A stretch of DNA of 64,000 nucleotides from Thermoproteota archaeon. GTDB taxonomy: Archaea; Thermoproteota; Methanomethylicia; Methanomethylicales; Methanomethylicaceae. Under the pieces are notes generated by a model that was not told the origin of the DNA, did no database searches, and saw only the letters and a program-made list of their open reading frames with translations. The position numbers and the translations under genes are program-made. Positions 50,945 through 60,048 of this stretch are shown here, in pieces. Location: NCBI GenBank assembly GCA_016882195.1, contig VGLU01000003.1, positions 1 through 64,000 of the forward strand. The letters are read 5' to 3'. How positions within the stretch are numbered: position 1 is the first letter of the stretch; each line of letters opens with the position of its first letter.

Positions 50945-51952
50945 ATGATCATCTCCCTCTCCGCTCCTCTTATTCCCCAGAATACAACGGATCTGCTAAT
51001 CCTGTTGGACGACGCCCCTGCTGTTAACGCCACCGCGATAGCGGGCGGGGACATTATTGGGGCGAGGGAGGGTCACGCGATCCTCCCCTCCGGCGGAATC
51101 CTCTCACTCCAGGTGATCTTGGAAGGCAACACCCTAAATGCGACGATCCGTCCATTGGACGGCTTTGCCGTCCTTCGTTTCTACCATGTGAACTTGAGGC
51201 TGCTTGACGCATCGGGCAATCGCCTCGACAACCTTGAGGTCTGCATCAACGGCAGTAAGACCGCAGATCAACGCCGACCAATTGCCCCCTACGGGAAGTC
51301 CACTCTCGTGATACTGCTCCATGGGGGCGAGTCCTATACCACAGAGATCAATGTGACCTCAAGCACTGCGATCACCGTAACTTTACCCGTGTCAGATCTA
51401 AACCTGCTGCTGACCTCGCGGATGGGAACATCCCTCGCAAACCAGTCCGCCGTCCTGACGGGCAACTCCTCGGGTAGGGGCTATCCCTTTGTGACGGACA
51501 GGAATGGGAGGGTCAGGATCGAGGAGATCCCGCACGGGGTCTACTCAGTCTCCTGTTGTGGGATGGACCAGTTAATCCTGCACAACTCCTCGGCGACGCA
51601 CACTCTTAGGTTCGATCCTGCCTGCAACCTAACCGTGGATATAAAGAACCCATACATTCTCTTCCCTACCGAGGTCTCCGTCAAGGTGTTCGACAACAAC
51701 GGCAGGCCTTTGAGCAGGACCGAGGTCGTGATGGACTTTGGCGGGGAGAGGCATGTTAAGGTTACGGATGGGACCGGCTCCACCTCCTTCTACCTGCCCC
51801 CCTCCATCTCGCTGACGGACGAGGTCGATCTCACAGCACTGTCAATAAGCAAACATGTAACCGTAAATCGCGACCCTCTGCCCATACTCTTGGTGCCCGC
51901 TGTTTTGGCCTTTCTTCTGTTAATGAAGATCAGGTGGGATCGCCAAAATTAG
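50945..51952 (+). CDS. Secreted or surface protein with a C-terminal membrane anchor
   Basis: The 335-residue protein has a hydrophobic N-terminus, a long beta-rich extracytoplasmic part with carboxypeptidase-regulatory-like repeats (NLRLLDASGNRLDNLEV, VSVKVFDNNGRPLSRTEVVM), and one membrane helix at the end (LPILLVPAVLAFLLLMKIRW). Several NxS/T sites would suit N-glycosylation. ATG 50945 lies inside the hydrophobic stretch: the frame is open upstream with LLSLALLV and no ATG, GTG or TTG, and CTG 50921 has GAGGGGG ahead of it. Confidence 0.6.
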   Translation: MIISLSAPLIPQNTTDLLILLDDAPAVNATAIAGGDIIGAREGHAILPSGGILSLQVILEGNTLNATIRPLDGFAVLRFYHVNLRLLDASGNRLDNLEVCINGSKTADQRRPIAPYGKSTLVILLHGGESYTTEINVTSSTAITVTLPVSDLNLLLTSRMGTSLANQSAVLTGNSSGRGYPFVTDRNGRVRIEEIPHGVYSVSCCGMDQLILHNSSATHTLRFDPACNLTVDIKNPYILFPTEVSVKVFDNNGRPLSRTEVVMDFGGERHVKVTDGTGSTSFYLPPSISLTDEVDLTALSISKHVTVNRDPLPILLVPAVLAFLLLMKIRWDRQN

Positions 51953-51998
51953 ACGTTCAATTAAATCCGATATTGAACCATTTGGATAGACCCGCGGA

Positions 51999-52784
51999 TC
52001 ATCGATCCATGCTGTCGGTTCTGTAGCCATCAGGGTCAAGGGTGACGTTCTCGAAGCCAAGCCTCTTCAACTCGCTGGTTATCCTCTCAAGCCTCTTGCC
52101 CTTCAGGATCTCCGGGATATTTTCCCTCCTCACCTCAATCTTGGCCGAGCGATCATAAACCCTGACCCGTACGACCCTGAACCCCATCTTTCTGATGAAG
52201 TCCTCAGCAGCCGCCACCGTCTCTACATCATCGCCCGTGATCCTGTGTCCGCTGGGGAATCTCGTTGCCAGACAGGGATTCGCAGGCTTGGTGTAATCGA
52301 GGCCGAGCGCCTTGGACAGCTCTCTTATCTGTGCCTTGCCTATCTTCAGCTCTGCCAGTGGACTCTTGATCCTTTCCTCCTGCAAGGCACTGAGTCCTGG
52401 TCTGTCCGAGCCCAGGTCGTCGTAGTTAGTACCGTCGACCACTGTGTCGAATCCGATCTCACACGCCAGTCTCTTCAGGCTACCCATGATGTGCTTCTTG
52501 CAGATGTAGCACCTGTCCGGTGGGTTGTTCCTCACCGAATCCGGCAACTGCAAATCAACAACCCTGTGACGTATCCCCAACGATCTTGCCACACTCGCCG
52601 CCTCCTCACCCTCCCTCTTGCTGATAAATTCGGTTTTTACCGTCACCGCTATCGCCCTCTTCCCCAGAGCCCTTTTGGCAACCGCGGCGACAAGCGTGCT
52701 GTCTAGACCGCCGGAGAAGGCAACGACGACGCCTCCCTTGTCCTTGAACCATCCCATCAGCTTTGTAAGCGTACCATCTCCCAT
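51999..52784 (-). CDS. larE: LarE-type ATP-dependent sacrificial sulfur transferase
   Basis: The 261-residue PP-loop protein has SGGLDST near residue 24, PDRCYICKKH, a GTNYDDL segment and PANPCLATRFPSG with the cysteine that acts as sulfur donor or cluster ligand in LarE. LarE builds the nickel-pincer cofactor; here larB and larC are not nearby. ATG 52784 overlaps the stop of the upstream methyltransferase by one base (TGATG). A PP-loop ATPase in another thiolation path is the alternative. Confidence 0.85.
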   Translation of the reverse strand: MGDGTLTKLMGWFKDKGGVVVAFSGGLDSTLVAAVAKRALGKRAIAVTVKTEFISKREGEEAASVARSLGIRHRVVDLQLPDSVRNNPPDRCYICKKHIMGSLKRLACEIGFDTVVDGTNYDDLGSDRPGLSALQEERIKSPLAELKIGKAQIRELSKALGLDYTKPANPCLATRFPSGHRITGDDVETVAAAEDFIRKMGFRVVRVRVYDRSAKIEVRRENIPEILKGKRLERITSELKRLGFENVTLDPDGYRTDSMDR

Positions 52785-53656
52785 CACGGATAATCCCCTG
52801 CCCTCTGAACCTCCGCGTCCACCACCACCTGATAGAGCCTCCTGCCCACACTCCTGACAATCCTTCCAGATATACTGTGCACTTCTGCCACTTTCTCGAT
52901 CCTCCCCCTCGTTTCGGTCACACACTCCTCCACAGCTGCACCTCTCGATCCTCCCTGCTGGTGGAGGTAGACGTGTATCCAACCCCTCGGCTTCAGGCAA
53001 GACAACCCATAGGGGAGGCATTCGAGTGCAAGCTCCGGCAGCGGCATCAACACCCTGTCTGCAACACCTCTGAGCCCCACAACCGCCTCCTTCGCGTCCC
53101 CTAGGATCGGAATAACCGTGCCAGCCATCCCATTAATAACAACGTTCTCGGCCATATACTTGAAGGCCTCCGGGTTCTTGTCTATGGAATATATCCTTTG
53201 AGAGCCCGCTCTCTTGGCCATCACTATGGAGAAGGTGCCGACCCCCGCGAACATGTTGACGACCACCTCGCCCCTCTTGGCTAGCCTCGCCACCCTTAGC
53301 CTCTCGTAGGAGAGCCTCGGCGAGAAGTAGACCTTGGCGATATCCACCTTGAAGACGCATCCGTGCTCGGCATAAGTGGTAACGGTCTCCTTCTCTCCCG
53401 CGAGCCACTCTACCCCCCTAACCTTGTCCCCCCTGCTCGCCGCCGCGGTCTGTCTGAATACGCCCCTTGCGTTCTTAAGCCTGGAGAGGAGGAGCTCGCC
53501 TATCTCATGCCCTCTCCCCTCCCACCCTCGGGGGATCTTTATCACCGTCAGATCCCCGATGGTATCGACGCCGGTCAGTGCCCTCTTCAGCTCCTCTCCC
53601 TCAAAGAGCTCGCCCAACGCCTCTATTACCGCCCTCTTCCTCAAAACGGACACCAT
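52784..53656 (-). CDS. Trm5/Tyw2-family tRNA methyltransferase-like protein
   Basis: The 290-residue protein has the class I SAM fold of the Trm5/TYW2 group: YFSPRLSYERLRVARL, the SAM loop NMFAGVGTFSI, DKNPEAFKYMAENVVINGM, and MPLPELALECL where the NPPY-like motif is replaced by MPLPE. The N-terminus is the small D1/D2 type. In archaea such enzymes act on G37 or the aminocarboxypropyl step of wyosine. It forms a tight run with larE and the PIN-PilT-KH gene. Confidence 0.85.
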   Translation of the reverse strand: MVSVLRKRAVIEALGELFEGEELKRALTGVDTIGDLTVIKIPRGWEGRGHEIGELLLSRLKNARGVFRQTAAASRGDKVRGVEWLAGEKETVTTYAEHGCVFKVDIAKVYFSPRLSYERLRVARLAKRGEVVVNMFAGVGTFSIVMAKRAGSQRIYSIDKNPEAFKYMAENVVINGMAGTVIPILGDAKEAVVGLRGVADRVLMPLPELALECLPYGLSCLKPRGWIHVYLHQQGGSRGAAVEECVTETRGRIEKVAEVHSISGRIVRSVGRRLYQVVVDAEVQRAGDYP

Positions 53657-53658
53657 AG

Positions 53659-55209
53659 CTAAACCATGGGCCTTACGGTTATCCTCAGACCGAGCTTCTC
53701 CCCGATCCTTTGCAGCTTCTTCCGGCTCCTCTTCACCACGAGATTGAGCACCTGTGGCGGCACGCTTATGACGACCTCTCCGTCCGTGGTCTTTATCTCC
53801 ACCTCGTCCATGGAGACGTACCTTCCCAGCACCCTGCTTATCATGGAGTTGAGGATTGCGCTCCTCGGTCTCTCCCTCTCCCTCTCCTTCACCGGCACCA
53901 CGAAGGTCCTCTCCCCGAAGACGTAGATCTCGTACTCCACGTCCCCCGTAGCGTAGTTCCTGACGAGGACGACGGGGCGCGTAAGGTCCGGCTCAGTCAG
54001 TCCGTGGGGGATCTTCACGCTCGTCTCCAGCTCGTATACCTTCTCCACATCCCCCCTGTTGATGAAGACCACGGTGTCGATGACGGACGGAATGACCCCG
54101 AGCTCCACCCTGCCGATGAACCTCTGGATGGCGTCTATGGGCGTGGTGGCGTGGATCACCCCCACCATGCCCACGCCGGAGAGCCTCAGATCCGTGAAGA
54201 TCCTAAAGTCCTCGGTGTCCCTCATCTCATCGAAGAAGGTGTAGTCTGGTCTGCTGAGGAGCAGGACGTCGTGGAGCTCCTCCGAGGAGGACCTGGTCTT
54301 CGAGTACTGCGTCGCGAGGGGCGGCAGGTGCAGGTCCCTGGGCGACTCTATCGTCTTCACTATCTTGTTCTCCCTGAGGTAGAACTTTGCCAGCGCCTGG
54401 GCGAAGGTCGTCTTCCCCATCCCAGGCGCCCCCGCTATGAGTATCCCCTCCGCCCTCTCCTTGAACCTGCTGATCAGCCTCTCGGTGACGCCGTAGTCCT
54501 CGATCTCCAGCTCCGCCACCTTCCTCGTTATTGTGACCTCCAACCTGTCCGAGAACGGGGGGAAGGTGATTATGATCCTGGCGTCCCTCAGCATTACGAT
54601 GTTTGAGCCCTCCCTCTTTATCTCAAGGAACCCCTCTCCCGACTCCGTCCTCTCCAGTATGTCTTGGACGATCTTGTCGAGCTCTGCCCTTTCGATGGGC
54701 TCGCCGTGCAGATCCTGTAGGCGCCAGTCGCCTGGCTCGCCGATCTTCCCCCTGGGCACCACCCCCTCCTTCAGGTGGACGGACATGATCTCCTTGGTGA
54801 AGTATTTGCTGTAGAGGGGCGGCGTCAAGACCTTGGTCCTCCCCTGAGTCACCGGGATGCCTATGGACTCTGCGGTCTTTGCCAGGTTCTCGTTTGAGGT
54901 CACAAGGTGGTAGTTTCCATCGTGGGCAAGCCTGAGAACCGCCTCGTCCGGATCCTCAGTCCTTCTCTCCTCTCTCCTCAGCTCCATCTCCACTCCGACC
55001 TGCTCCGAGATGCCTTTGAGCTTGCTCAGCTCCTCGAGCCCTATTATGTCACCAGCCTCAGAGGCCCTTCTAATCGAATTGACCACGACCTCCGAGAGTA
55101 TGATCCTCTTGGTGATCTTCCCTCCGCTGACAAGGTCTGCCATAAAACCTGACTTTATGGACGATAGATCAGGAACTGCCTCCTCAACCGTCATCTCAAG
55201 AACCTTCAT
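53659..55209 (-). CDS. PIN-PilT ATPase-KH protein
   Basis: About 516 residues from ATG 55209 with GGAGAG five bases upstream. A PIN domain (residues 1-125, VPDLSSIKSGFMADLV) is followed by a secretion-type ATPase with Walker A GAPGMGKTTFAQA, the DEMR box and ATTPIDAIQRF, and a KH RNA-binding domain at the end (VSVPPQVLNLVVKRSRKKLQRIGEKLGLRITVRP). This three-part protein is conserved across archaea and its RNA target is unknown. It ends two bases before the methyltransferase start. Confidence 0.92.
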   Translation of the reverse strand: MKVLEMTVEEAVPDLSSIKSGFMADLVSGGKITKRIILSEVVVNSIRRASEAGDIIGLEELSKLKGISEQVGVEMELRREERRTEDPDEAVLRLAHDGNYHLVTSNENLAKTAESIGIPVTQGRTKVLTPPLYSKYFTKEIMSVHLKEGVVPRGKIGEPGDWRLQDLHGEPIERAELDKIVQDILERTESGEGFLEIKREGSNIVMLRDARIIITFPPFSDRLEVTITRKVAELEIEDYGVTERLISRFKERAEGILIAGAPGMGKTTFAQALAKFYLRENKIVKTIESPRDLHLPPLATQYSKTRSSSEELHDVLLLSRPDYTFFDEMRDTEDFRIFTDLRLSGVGMVGVIHATTPIDAIQRFIGRVELGVIPSVIDTVVFINRGDVEKVYELETSVKIPHGLTEPDLTRPVVLVRNYATGDVEYEIYVFGERTFVVPVKERERERPRSAILNSMISRVLGRYVSMDEVEIKTTDGEVVISVPPQVLNLVVKRSRKKLQRIGEKLGLRITVRPMV

Positions 55210-55280
55210 CTTAACTCTCCGAACAGGATATAAAAAAGTGATGTAGAAATCCGCACTTCTCTGGTGCACAAGTTCGCTCA

Positions 55281-56939
55281 TTACAGCCCCTTAACCATAA
55301 AGGGGGAGGATGGCACCATCCGGTACCCCCTCTGCCTGTAATAACCCCTGACCCCCACCCCTGGCAGGACGACTATCCTCCTAAGATCGTAGTCATCCCT
55401 CACGACCCCCTCAGCCTTCTGCAGGAGCAGGGAGCCCCACCCGCGGTGCTGGTAGCCCGAGGCCCCGCTCTCGCCCACCGGTATCTGCGGTCCATAGATG
55501 TGCAGCTCCCTTATCACGCCAGAATTCTGAACTTCCCGCCTGTGAGCCTTCTCGGATGGGATCCTAAGGCGGAGGAACCCCACCAGCAGATCCCTCTCCC
55601 TGTCCTCGATGGAGATGAACCTCTCGGTTCCACCTCCAGCCTCGTAGGACTCGACTACGATCTCTGGTTTTAAGCCGTCTATCCTGTTCCCTCTGATCTT
55701 GGCTAGGCCGACCTCTCTGCACCTAATGCACCTGCACTTGACGCCGAGCTCTCTGAGCCTCTCCTCCACAAGCTCCCTAAGGTTGCTCTTTTTCACGCCG
55801 TCCCGTATTATATATGCGGGAACATCCCTCTGAATGCGTGCCACCCTCACCCACTTCGGAAAATATCGGTGAGCATCTGCCAGAAGGTTCGTGGCGTCCT
55901 CGGTGGACAGTGCCCTGTACTCGCCGCGCCTCCAAATCTCGTAAAGGCCTGTTCCCTCTATCACTAGGGTCGGGTAGATCTTCAGGTAGTCCGGCCTAAA
56001 GTCCTCCTCATCAAAGATCCTCTTCAGATCCTCTAGATCCCTCTCCATGTTACTGCCGGGCAGACCTGGCATCATGTGATAGCCGACCTTCAGGCCACTG
56101 TCCCTAAGGATTCTGGTGGCCTCGATGACCTCCCTCACGGAGTTCCCGCGCGCGACTCTACTCAATATGGAGTCGTCCAGCGCCTGCACCCCTATCTCCA
56201 CCAGTGTGGCACCCAGCCTGATCATCCTGTCCGTCTGGGGGATCTTTGCCCAGTCCGGCCTGGTCTCCATGGTTATCCCTATGCACTTGACCTTGCTGTT
56301 CCCGTTTCTCCTCTGTACCTCTTCGAGTGGGACCCACCTGTAGTGCCTTAATTTAGGATAGTCGTTCATCGCCTCAAGGCACCTTGTGACGAACCACTCT
56401 TGGTAGTCCAGATCCGTGGCTGGAAAGGTTCCGCCCATTATGATCAGCTGAACCTTCGAAGGTCTGTGCCCTATTGTCTTGTACTGCTCAAGCCTGTACC
56501 TCACCTGCATGTAGGGATCAAATCCGGTCTGAACCCCCCTCATCAGGGCGGGCTCCTTACCGAGGTAGCTCTGCGGGGTCCCGTCCTTCACCCCGCCCGG
56601 GCAGTAGATGCAGGACCTCTCCTTCGGGCACCTCCAGGGCTTCGTCATGACCGCAACCGTGTAGATGCCGGATGCCGATCGGACCTCCTTCCCCCTGAGG
56701 AAGGCTGCTAGGTGTTCCTCATCCTCCCCTAGGTACTTTATTACCTCGTGATCCTTCAGGACCCTCCGTAGCCCCTCGTCGGCGGAGACTCTGTACTTGA
56801 GCCTCGTGAACTCCTTCTTGGTGGGGTGCGATCTCTTCAGCTCCTCGACGACCCTCCGGGCAGCCCTCTCCTCAATCGAGTTGGTCACGTGCCGGCTGGA
56901 GTTACTCCCCGTACCTCTACCCCCTCTTCTGAGCAACAA
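55281..56939 (-). CDS. elp3: Elp3, tRNA uridine(34) acetyltransferase
   Basis: The 552-residue protein has the radical SAM cluster CPKERSCIYC near residue 104, GGTFPATD, ETRPDWA, GLPGS, and a C-terminal GNAT acetyltransferase domain with HRGWGSLLLQKAE (acetyl-CoA loop). Elp3 installs the carboxymethyl group on wobble uridine. It overlaps the Trm9-like gene by 23 bases, which puts cm5U synthesis and a possible methylation of it in one transcript. Confidence 0.95.
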   Translation of the reverse strand: MLLRRGGRGTGSNSSRHVTNSIEERAARRVVEELKRSHPTKKEFTRLKYRVSADEGLRRVLKDHEVIKYLGEDEEHLAAFLRGKEVRSASGIYTVAVMTKPWRCPKERSCIYCPGGVKDGTPQSYLGKEPALMRGVQTGFDPYMQVRYRLEQYKTIGHRPSKVQLIIMGGTFPATDLDYQEWFVTRCLEAMNDYPKLRHYRWVPLEEVQRRNGNSKVKCIGITMETRPDWAKIPQTDRMIRLGATLVEIGVQALDDSILSRVARGNSVREVIEATRILRDSGLKVGYHMMPGLPGSNMERDLEDLKRIFDEEDFRPDYLKIYPTLVIEGTGLYEIWRRGEYRALSTEDATNLLADAHRYFPKWVRVARIQRDVPAYIIRDGVKKSNLRELVEERLRELGVKCRCIRCREVGLAKIRGNRIDGLKPEIVVESYEAGGGTERFISIEDRERDLLVGFLRLRIPSEKAHRREVQNSGVIRELHIYGPQIPVGESGASGYQHRGWGSLLLQKAEGVVRDDYDLRRIVVLPGVGVRGYYRQRGYRMVPSSPFMVKGL

Positions 56940-57630
56940 CTACCCAGTTCTCGGGGAGCACCCTCGATGAAATTCTCTCGCCGTAGGCCTTCATAATCGA
57001 TAGCCCTGATGCCTCAACGGTTCCCTTCAGCTCACCCAGCGTGAAGAGGTGGTAGAATCTCTGAGCGTCTTTGCCCCACGATACGTACGTGTCGCCGACC
57101 TCCCCGCCCCTCACTTTTCTCATTATAAGTTTAGGAGCTTGTCGTAGGAACCTACGCTGGAAGAGGACCCATGCAGTCGCCACGACGGTTCCGCCATCTG
57201 CGGTGACCCTCGCCACCTCCCTCATCGCCACCTCCCTGTTCTCCCTCTTGGGTATATGGTGGATCGTAGCGATGAAGGCGACCCTGTCGAAAGAGGATGG
57301 TACGAACGGTAGGTACAGCGCATCGCACCTCACAGGGTGGATCCTCTCCATCCTCTCTTTGTTAGTGTTCTTCCGCAGGACCTTGAGCATCTCCACCGAG
57401 GTGTCCGCTGCCACCACGACGGATGCCCCCCACTCGGCTATGCGCCTGGCGTTCCGACCAGTCCCTGCGCCCAGATCCAAGACGCGCCTTCCCCTGCAGT
57501 CTCCGATCTCCTTGAGGCTCGGCCAGGGGGTTCGCCTAGTATGGTGGAAGTTTTGGGCTATCCTGTCGAAGGCCTCCATTACCTCCCTTCTCTCGCCCTC
57601 GTCCAAGCCCTCCTTCTTGCCCCCACCCAT
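56917..57630 (-). CDS. Trm9/ABH8-like SAM methyltransferase
   Basis: The 237-residue class I methyltransferase has VLDLGAGTGRNARRIAEWG (SAM loop), RCDALYLPF and FIATIHHI, with the Trm9-type edges FHHTRRTPWP at the start and WGKDAQRFYHLFTLGEL and ENWVVVAQK at the end. Trm9 methylates the carboxymethyl group on tRNA wobble uridine. The overlap with Elp3 makes a cm5U to mcm5U pathway likely. ATG 57630 follows a GGGG-rich stretch. Confidence 0.85.
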   Translation of the reverse strand: MGGGKKEGLDEGERREVMEAFDRIAQNFHHTRRTPWPSLKEIGDCRGRRVLDLGAGTGRNARRIAEWGASVVVAADTSVEMLKVLRKNTNKERMERIHPVRCDALYLPFVPSSFDRVAFIATIHHIPKRENREVAMREVARVTADGGTVVATAWVLFQRRFLRQAPKLIMRKVRGGEVGDTYVSWGKDAQRFYHLFTLGELKGTVEASGLSIMKAYGERISSRVLPENWVVVAQKRG

Positions 57631-57641
57631 CCAAAATCCCC

Positions 57642-58322
57642 TCAGTTCTTTGATATGATATGCCTCGAGATCTCGGCGAAACCCTTTCCGAATTCCTCCT
57701 TGGCTACGTAGTCGGCGATCTTCTTTATCCTAGGATCGCCGTTTGCTACGACGCCCTTGAAACCGCAGACGCGGAGCATCTCCAGGTCGGTTATGCTGTC
57801 GCCAACCCCCGCGACCTCGCTCGGTTGAAGTTTAAGCAGCTTCATCGCCTGCAGGAGACCCGCCCCCTTGTCGATCCTCTCGTCGAGGATGTGATACGCA
57901 AAGCCACTGTCGATTAGCTTCACGCCCTTGAACTTCTTCACGATGGTCCGCAGCTCCTTGATATCCCGAGACCATTGGATTGCCATGTCCACAAACCTGT
58001 ACCTGTTCGACCAAGACTCCCTTATCTCGGAACCGTAGGCGTCCTTAAGCTCCTGTACAACCCTCCTTGCTGCCCCCTTCTCCCCGAGGATCATCATCTT
58101 TGCCTTGTACTCCACCACAGCACCATTCTCTGATACGGTGGGACCAGTGCACCCCATATACTTCGCCAGAGCCTTCACGACGCAGAGGGCGTTCCCAGAG
58201 CAGAGGACGACCCTTATCCCCTTCGCCTCCAGCTCTCTTATGGTGGTAATTGCCTCTACGCAGATGTAACCTTCGCAGTCCGTAAGTGTGCCGTCAACGT
58301 CCGTGGCGACAGCCTTGATCAT
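57642..58322 (-). CDS. Archaeal phosphoglycolate phosphatase
   Basis: The 226-residue HAD phosphatase has the motifs ATDVDGTLTD, CSGNALCVV, a cap with the conserved acid strands, and GVGDSITDLEM. It belongs to the archaeal type (TA0175-like), which hydrolyses 2-phosphoglycolate. ATG 58322 has GGTGGTGG upstream. It lies 12 bases ahead of the Trm9-like gene on the same strand, likely in the same transcript. Confidence 0.88.
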   Translation of the reverse strand: MIKAVATDVDGTLTDCEGYICVEAITTIRELEAKGIRVVLCSGNALCVVKALAKYMGCTGPTVSENGAVVEYKAKMMILGEKGAARRVVQELKDAYGSEIRESWSNRYRFVDMAIQWSRDIKELRTIVKKFKGVKLIDSGFAYHILDERIDKGAGLLQAMKLLKLQPSEVAGVGDSITDLEMLRVCGFKGVVANGDPRIKKIADYVAKEEFGKGFAEISRHIISKN

Positions 58323-58519
58323 GAGTCCACCACCGAAATATTGCTTCATCTATGGATGAACGTGGCAATAAACATTAGTTCGCACAACTTCAGCTATCCA
58401 CGTTCTTTACAGATCGCATTGACGGCATACAGAGAGCTGCTCTGCAACCTCTAAGGTTTTAAATAAAAAGCTTTAAAAATATTGAACAATTATCCTTACA
58501 CAGAGTTGAGATAAACCAG

Positions 58520-60028
58520 ATGCCCCATCTGAAGGTATTTGGGGGCGGAAGAGAAATAGGTCGAACCTGCCTCCAGTTAGATATAAACCAGCACCACTTT
58601 CTCTTGGACTGCGGCATCGATCCGGCATCTCGTGGTCTTGCCGCCCTGCCAAACCTCTTAGGGACAAGGATCGATCAGCTGGATGCCGTCTTCGTCTCAC
58701 ACGCCCACCTTGATCATACAGGCGCGATCCCGAACCTTGTGAAGCTAGGGTTCCGCGGCAAGGTCTTTATGACGCTGCCGACGCTGGCCCTCCTCAACCT
58801 CCTCTGGCAGGACGAGCTATCCTTGATGGAGAGGGAGTGGCCGAAGGAGGAGCGACTCTGGTCCTCAAAGGAGATGCACAAAGTCCTCATGAAACTTGCC
58901 GAGCCCACGACCTATCACGAGGTCTTCAAACTCGACTCCCTCAAAGTGGACTTCCACAACGCGGGGCACATCCTCGGCTCGACAATGACCGAGTTCTCCC
59001 ATAACGGCTACAGGATCGTCTTCTCGGGAGATCTGGGCACCTCTTCCAACCACCTCCGCTACTGGAGGACGGAGGACTTCGCCTACCCCGATGTCCTGAT
59101 ATGCGAGGGGACATACGGGGGGAGGAACAGAAAGAGCAGGGAGGAGGTGGCGAGGGACTTTCTGGAGAGCATAAGGATCACCCTTGAGGAGGGCGGCAAG
59201 GTCCTCGTCCCCATGTTCGCCGTGGGGAAGACGCAGGAGATCCTCAAGATCCTAAAGGACAGCTGGAACAAGCTCCCCAACGTCGACGTCTACCTCGAGG
59301 GCATGTCCATAGATACCCTCAGGGTCTACGAGCAGTTTCTGATATACATGGACGACCGCGTCAGGAGGGGCTACCTCTTCAATAACATCAACCCCTTCAG
59401 GTGGGGCGCGCTTAGGCTCTTCCGGAGCATCTCGGAGCGGAAGCACCTCCACACTCGTGACAGCCCCTGCATCATAATGGCACCTTCCGGAATGTTAAGG
59501 GGGGGCTGGAGCGTGTGGCACACGATAAAGATGGCACCCTCAGAGAAGAATCTTATCGCCATATGCGGTCACATGGAGGAGGGAACCACAGGCTACGACC
59601 TCCTGAACGGGAGGAGGGAGTTCCAGCTGAGGGACATGCTCACCAAGGAAATGATGGACGTGAACGTCAGGTGCAAGGTGAGCCACTTCGACATATCTGC
59701 GCACGCCATGCACAACGAGCTCTGCAACTACATCTCAAGGGTGAAGCCTGGGAAACTTGTCCTCATTCACGGTAAAGAGGAGGGCCTGAAGAGCCTCGCG
59801 GAATCGGTAAGGCAGCACGCGGGTGAGATAGTCATTCCCTCAAACGGCGATAGGATAGACCTGGAACAGCCACCCCAGTACGCGGAGTCTGAGAGGAATG
59901 TGGAGCTCCCCATCGCCCAGAACACTTCGCTCGTCCTGCCGAAGTCGCTCTCGATCAGGGTGAAGCATTTGGGAAAGGACAGGTACATGAAGACCGAGGA
60001 CATAAGGTCTCTAGTTAAGAGCCCCTGA
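58520..60028 (+). CDS. Beta-CASP metallo-beta-lactamase ribonuclease (aCPSF2-like)
   Basis: The 502-residue protein has the MBL-fold zinc motif HAHLDHTG near residue 61, then HILGSTM, SGDLG, and the beta-CASP signatures (MAPSGMLRGG, CGHMEEGT, and the SHFDISAHA histidines, and IHGKEEGL). It lacks the N-terminal KH pair of aCPSF1, so it fits aCPSF2/RNase J-like exonucleases. Archaeal RNA processing or termination is the likely role. A TATA-like TTTTAAATAAAAAG is at 58456-58470. Confidence 0.92.
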   Translation: MPHLKVFGGGREIGRTCLQLDINQHHFLLDCGIDPASRGLAALPNLLGTRIDQLDAVFVSHAHLDHTGAIPNLVKLGFRGKVFMTLPTLALLNLLWQDELSLMEREWPKEERLWSSKEMHKVLMKLAEPTTYHEVFKLDSLKVDFHNAGHILGSTMTEFSHNGYRIVFSGDLGTSSNHLRYWRTEDFAYPDVLICEGTYGGRNRKSREEVARDFLESIRITLEEGGKVLVPMFAVGKTQEILKILKDSWNKLPNVDVYLEGMSIDTLRVYEQFLIYMDDRVRRGYLFNNINPFRWGALRLFRSISERKHLHTRDSPCIIMAPSGMLRGGWSVWHTIKMAPSEKNLIAICGHMEEGTTGYDLLNGRREFQLRDMLTKEMMDVNVRCKVSHFDISAHAMHNELCNYISRVKPGKLVLIHGKEEGLKSLAESVRQHAGEIVIPSNGDRIDLEQPPQYAESERNVELPIAQNTSLVLPKSLSIRVKHLGKDRYMKTEDIRSLVKSP

Positions 60029-60048
60029 GACTGCCAGTCGATAAAAGG

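Noticed and set aside
52785-53021. Cysteine-containing N-terminal extension of LarE
   Set aside because: It is the antisense-frame shadow of the Trm5/Tyw2-like gene; the PP-loop enzyme starts at 52784.
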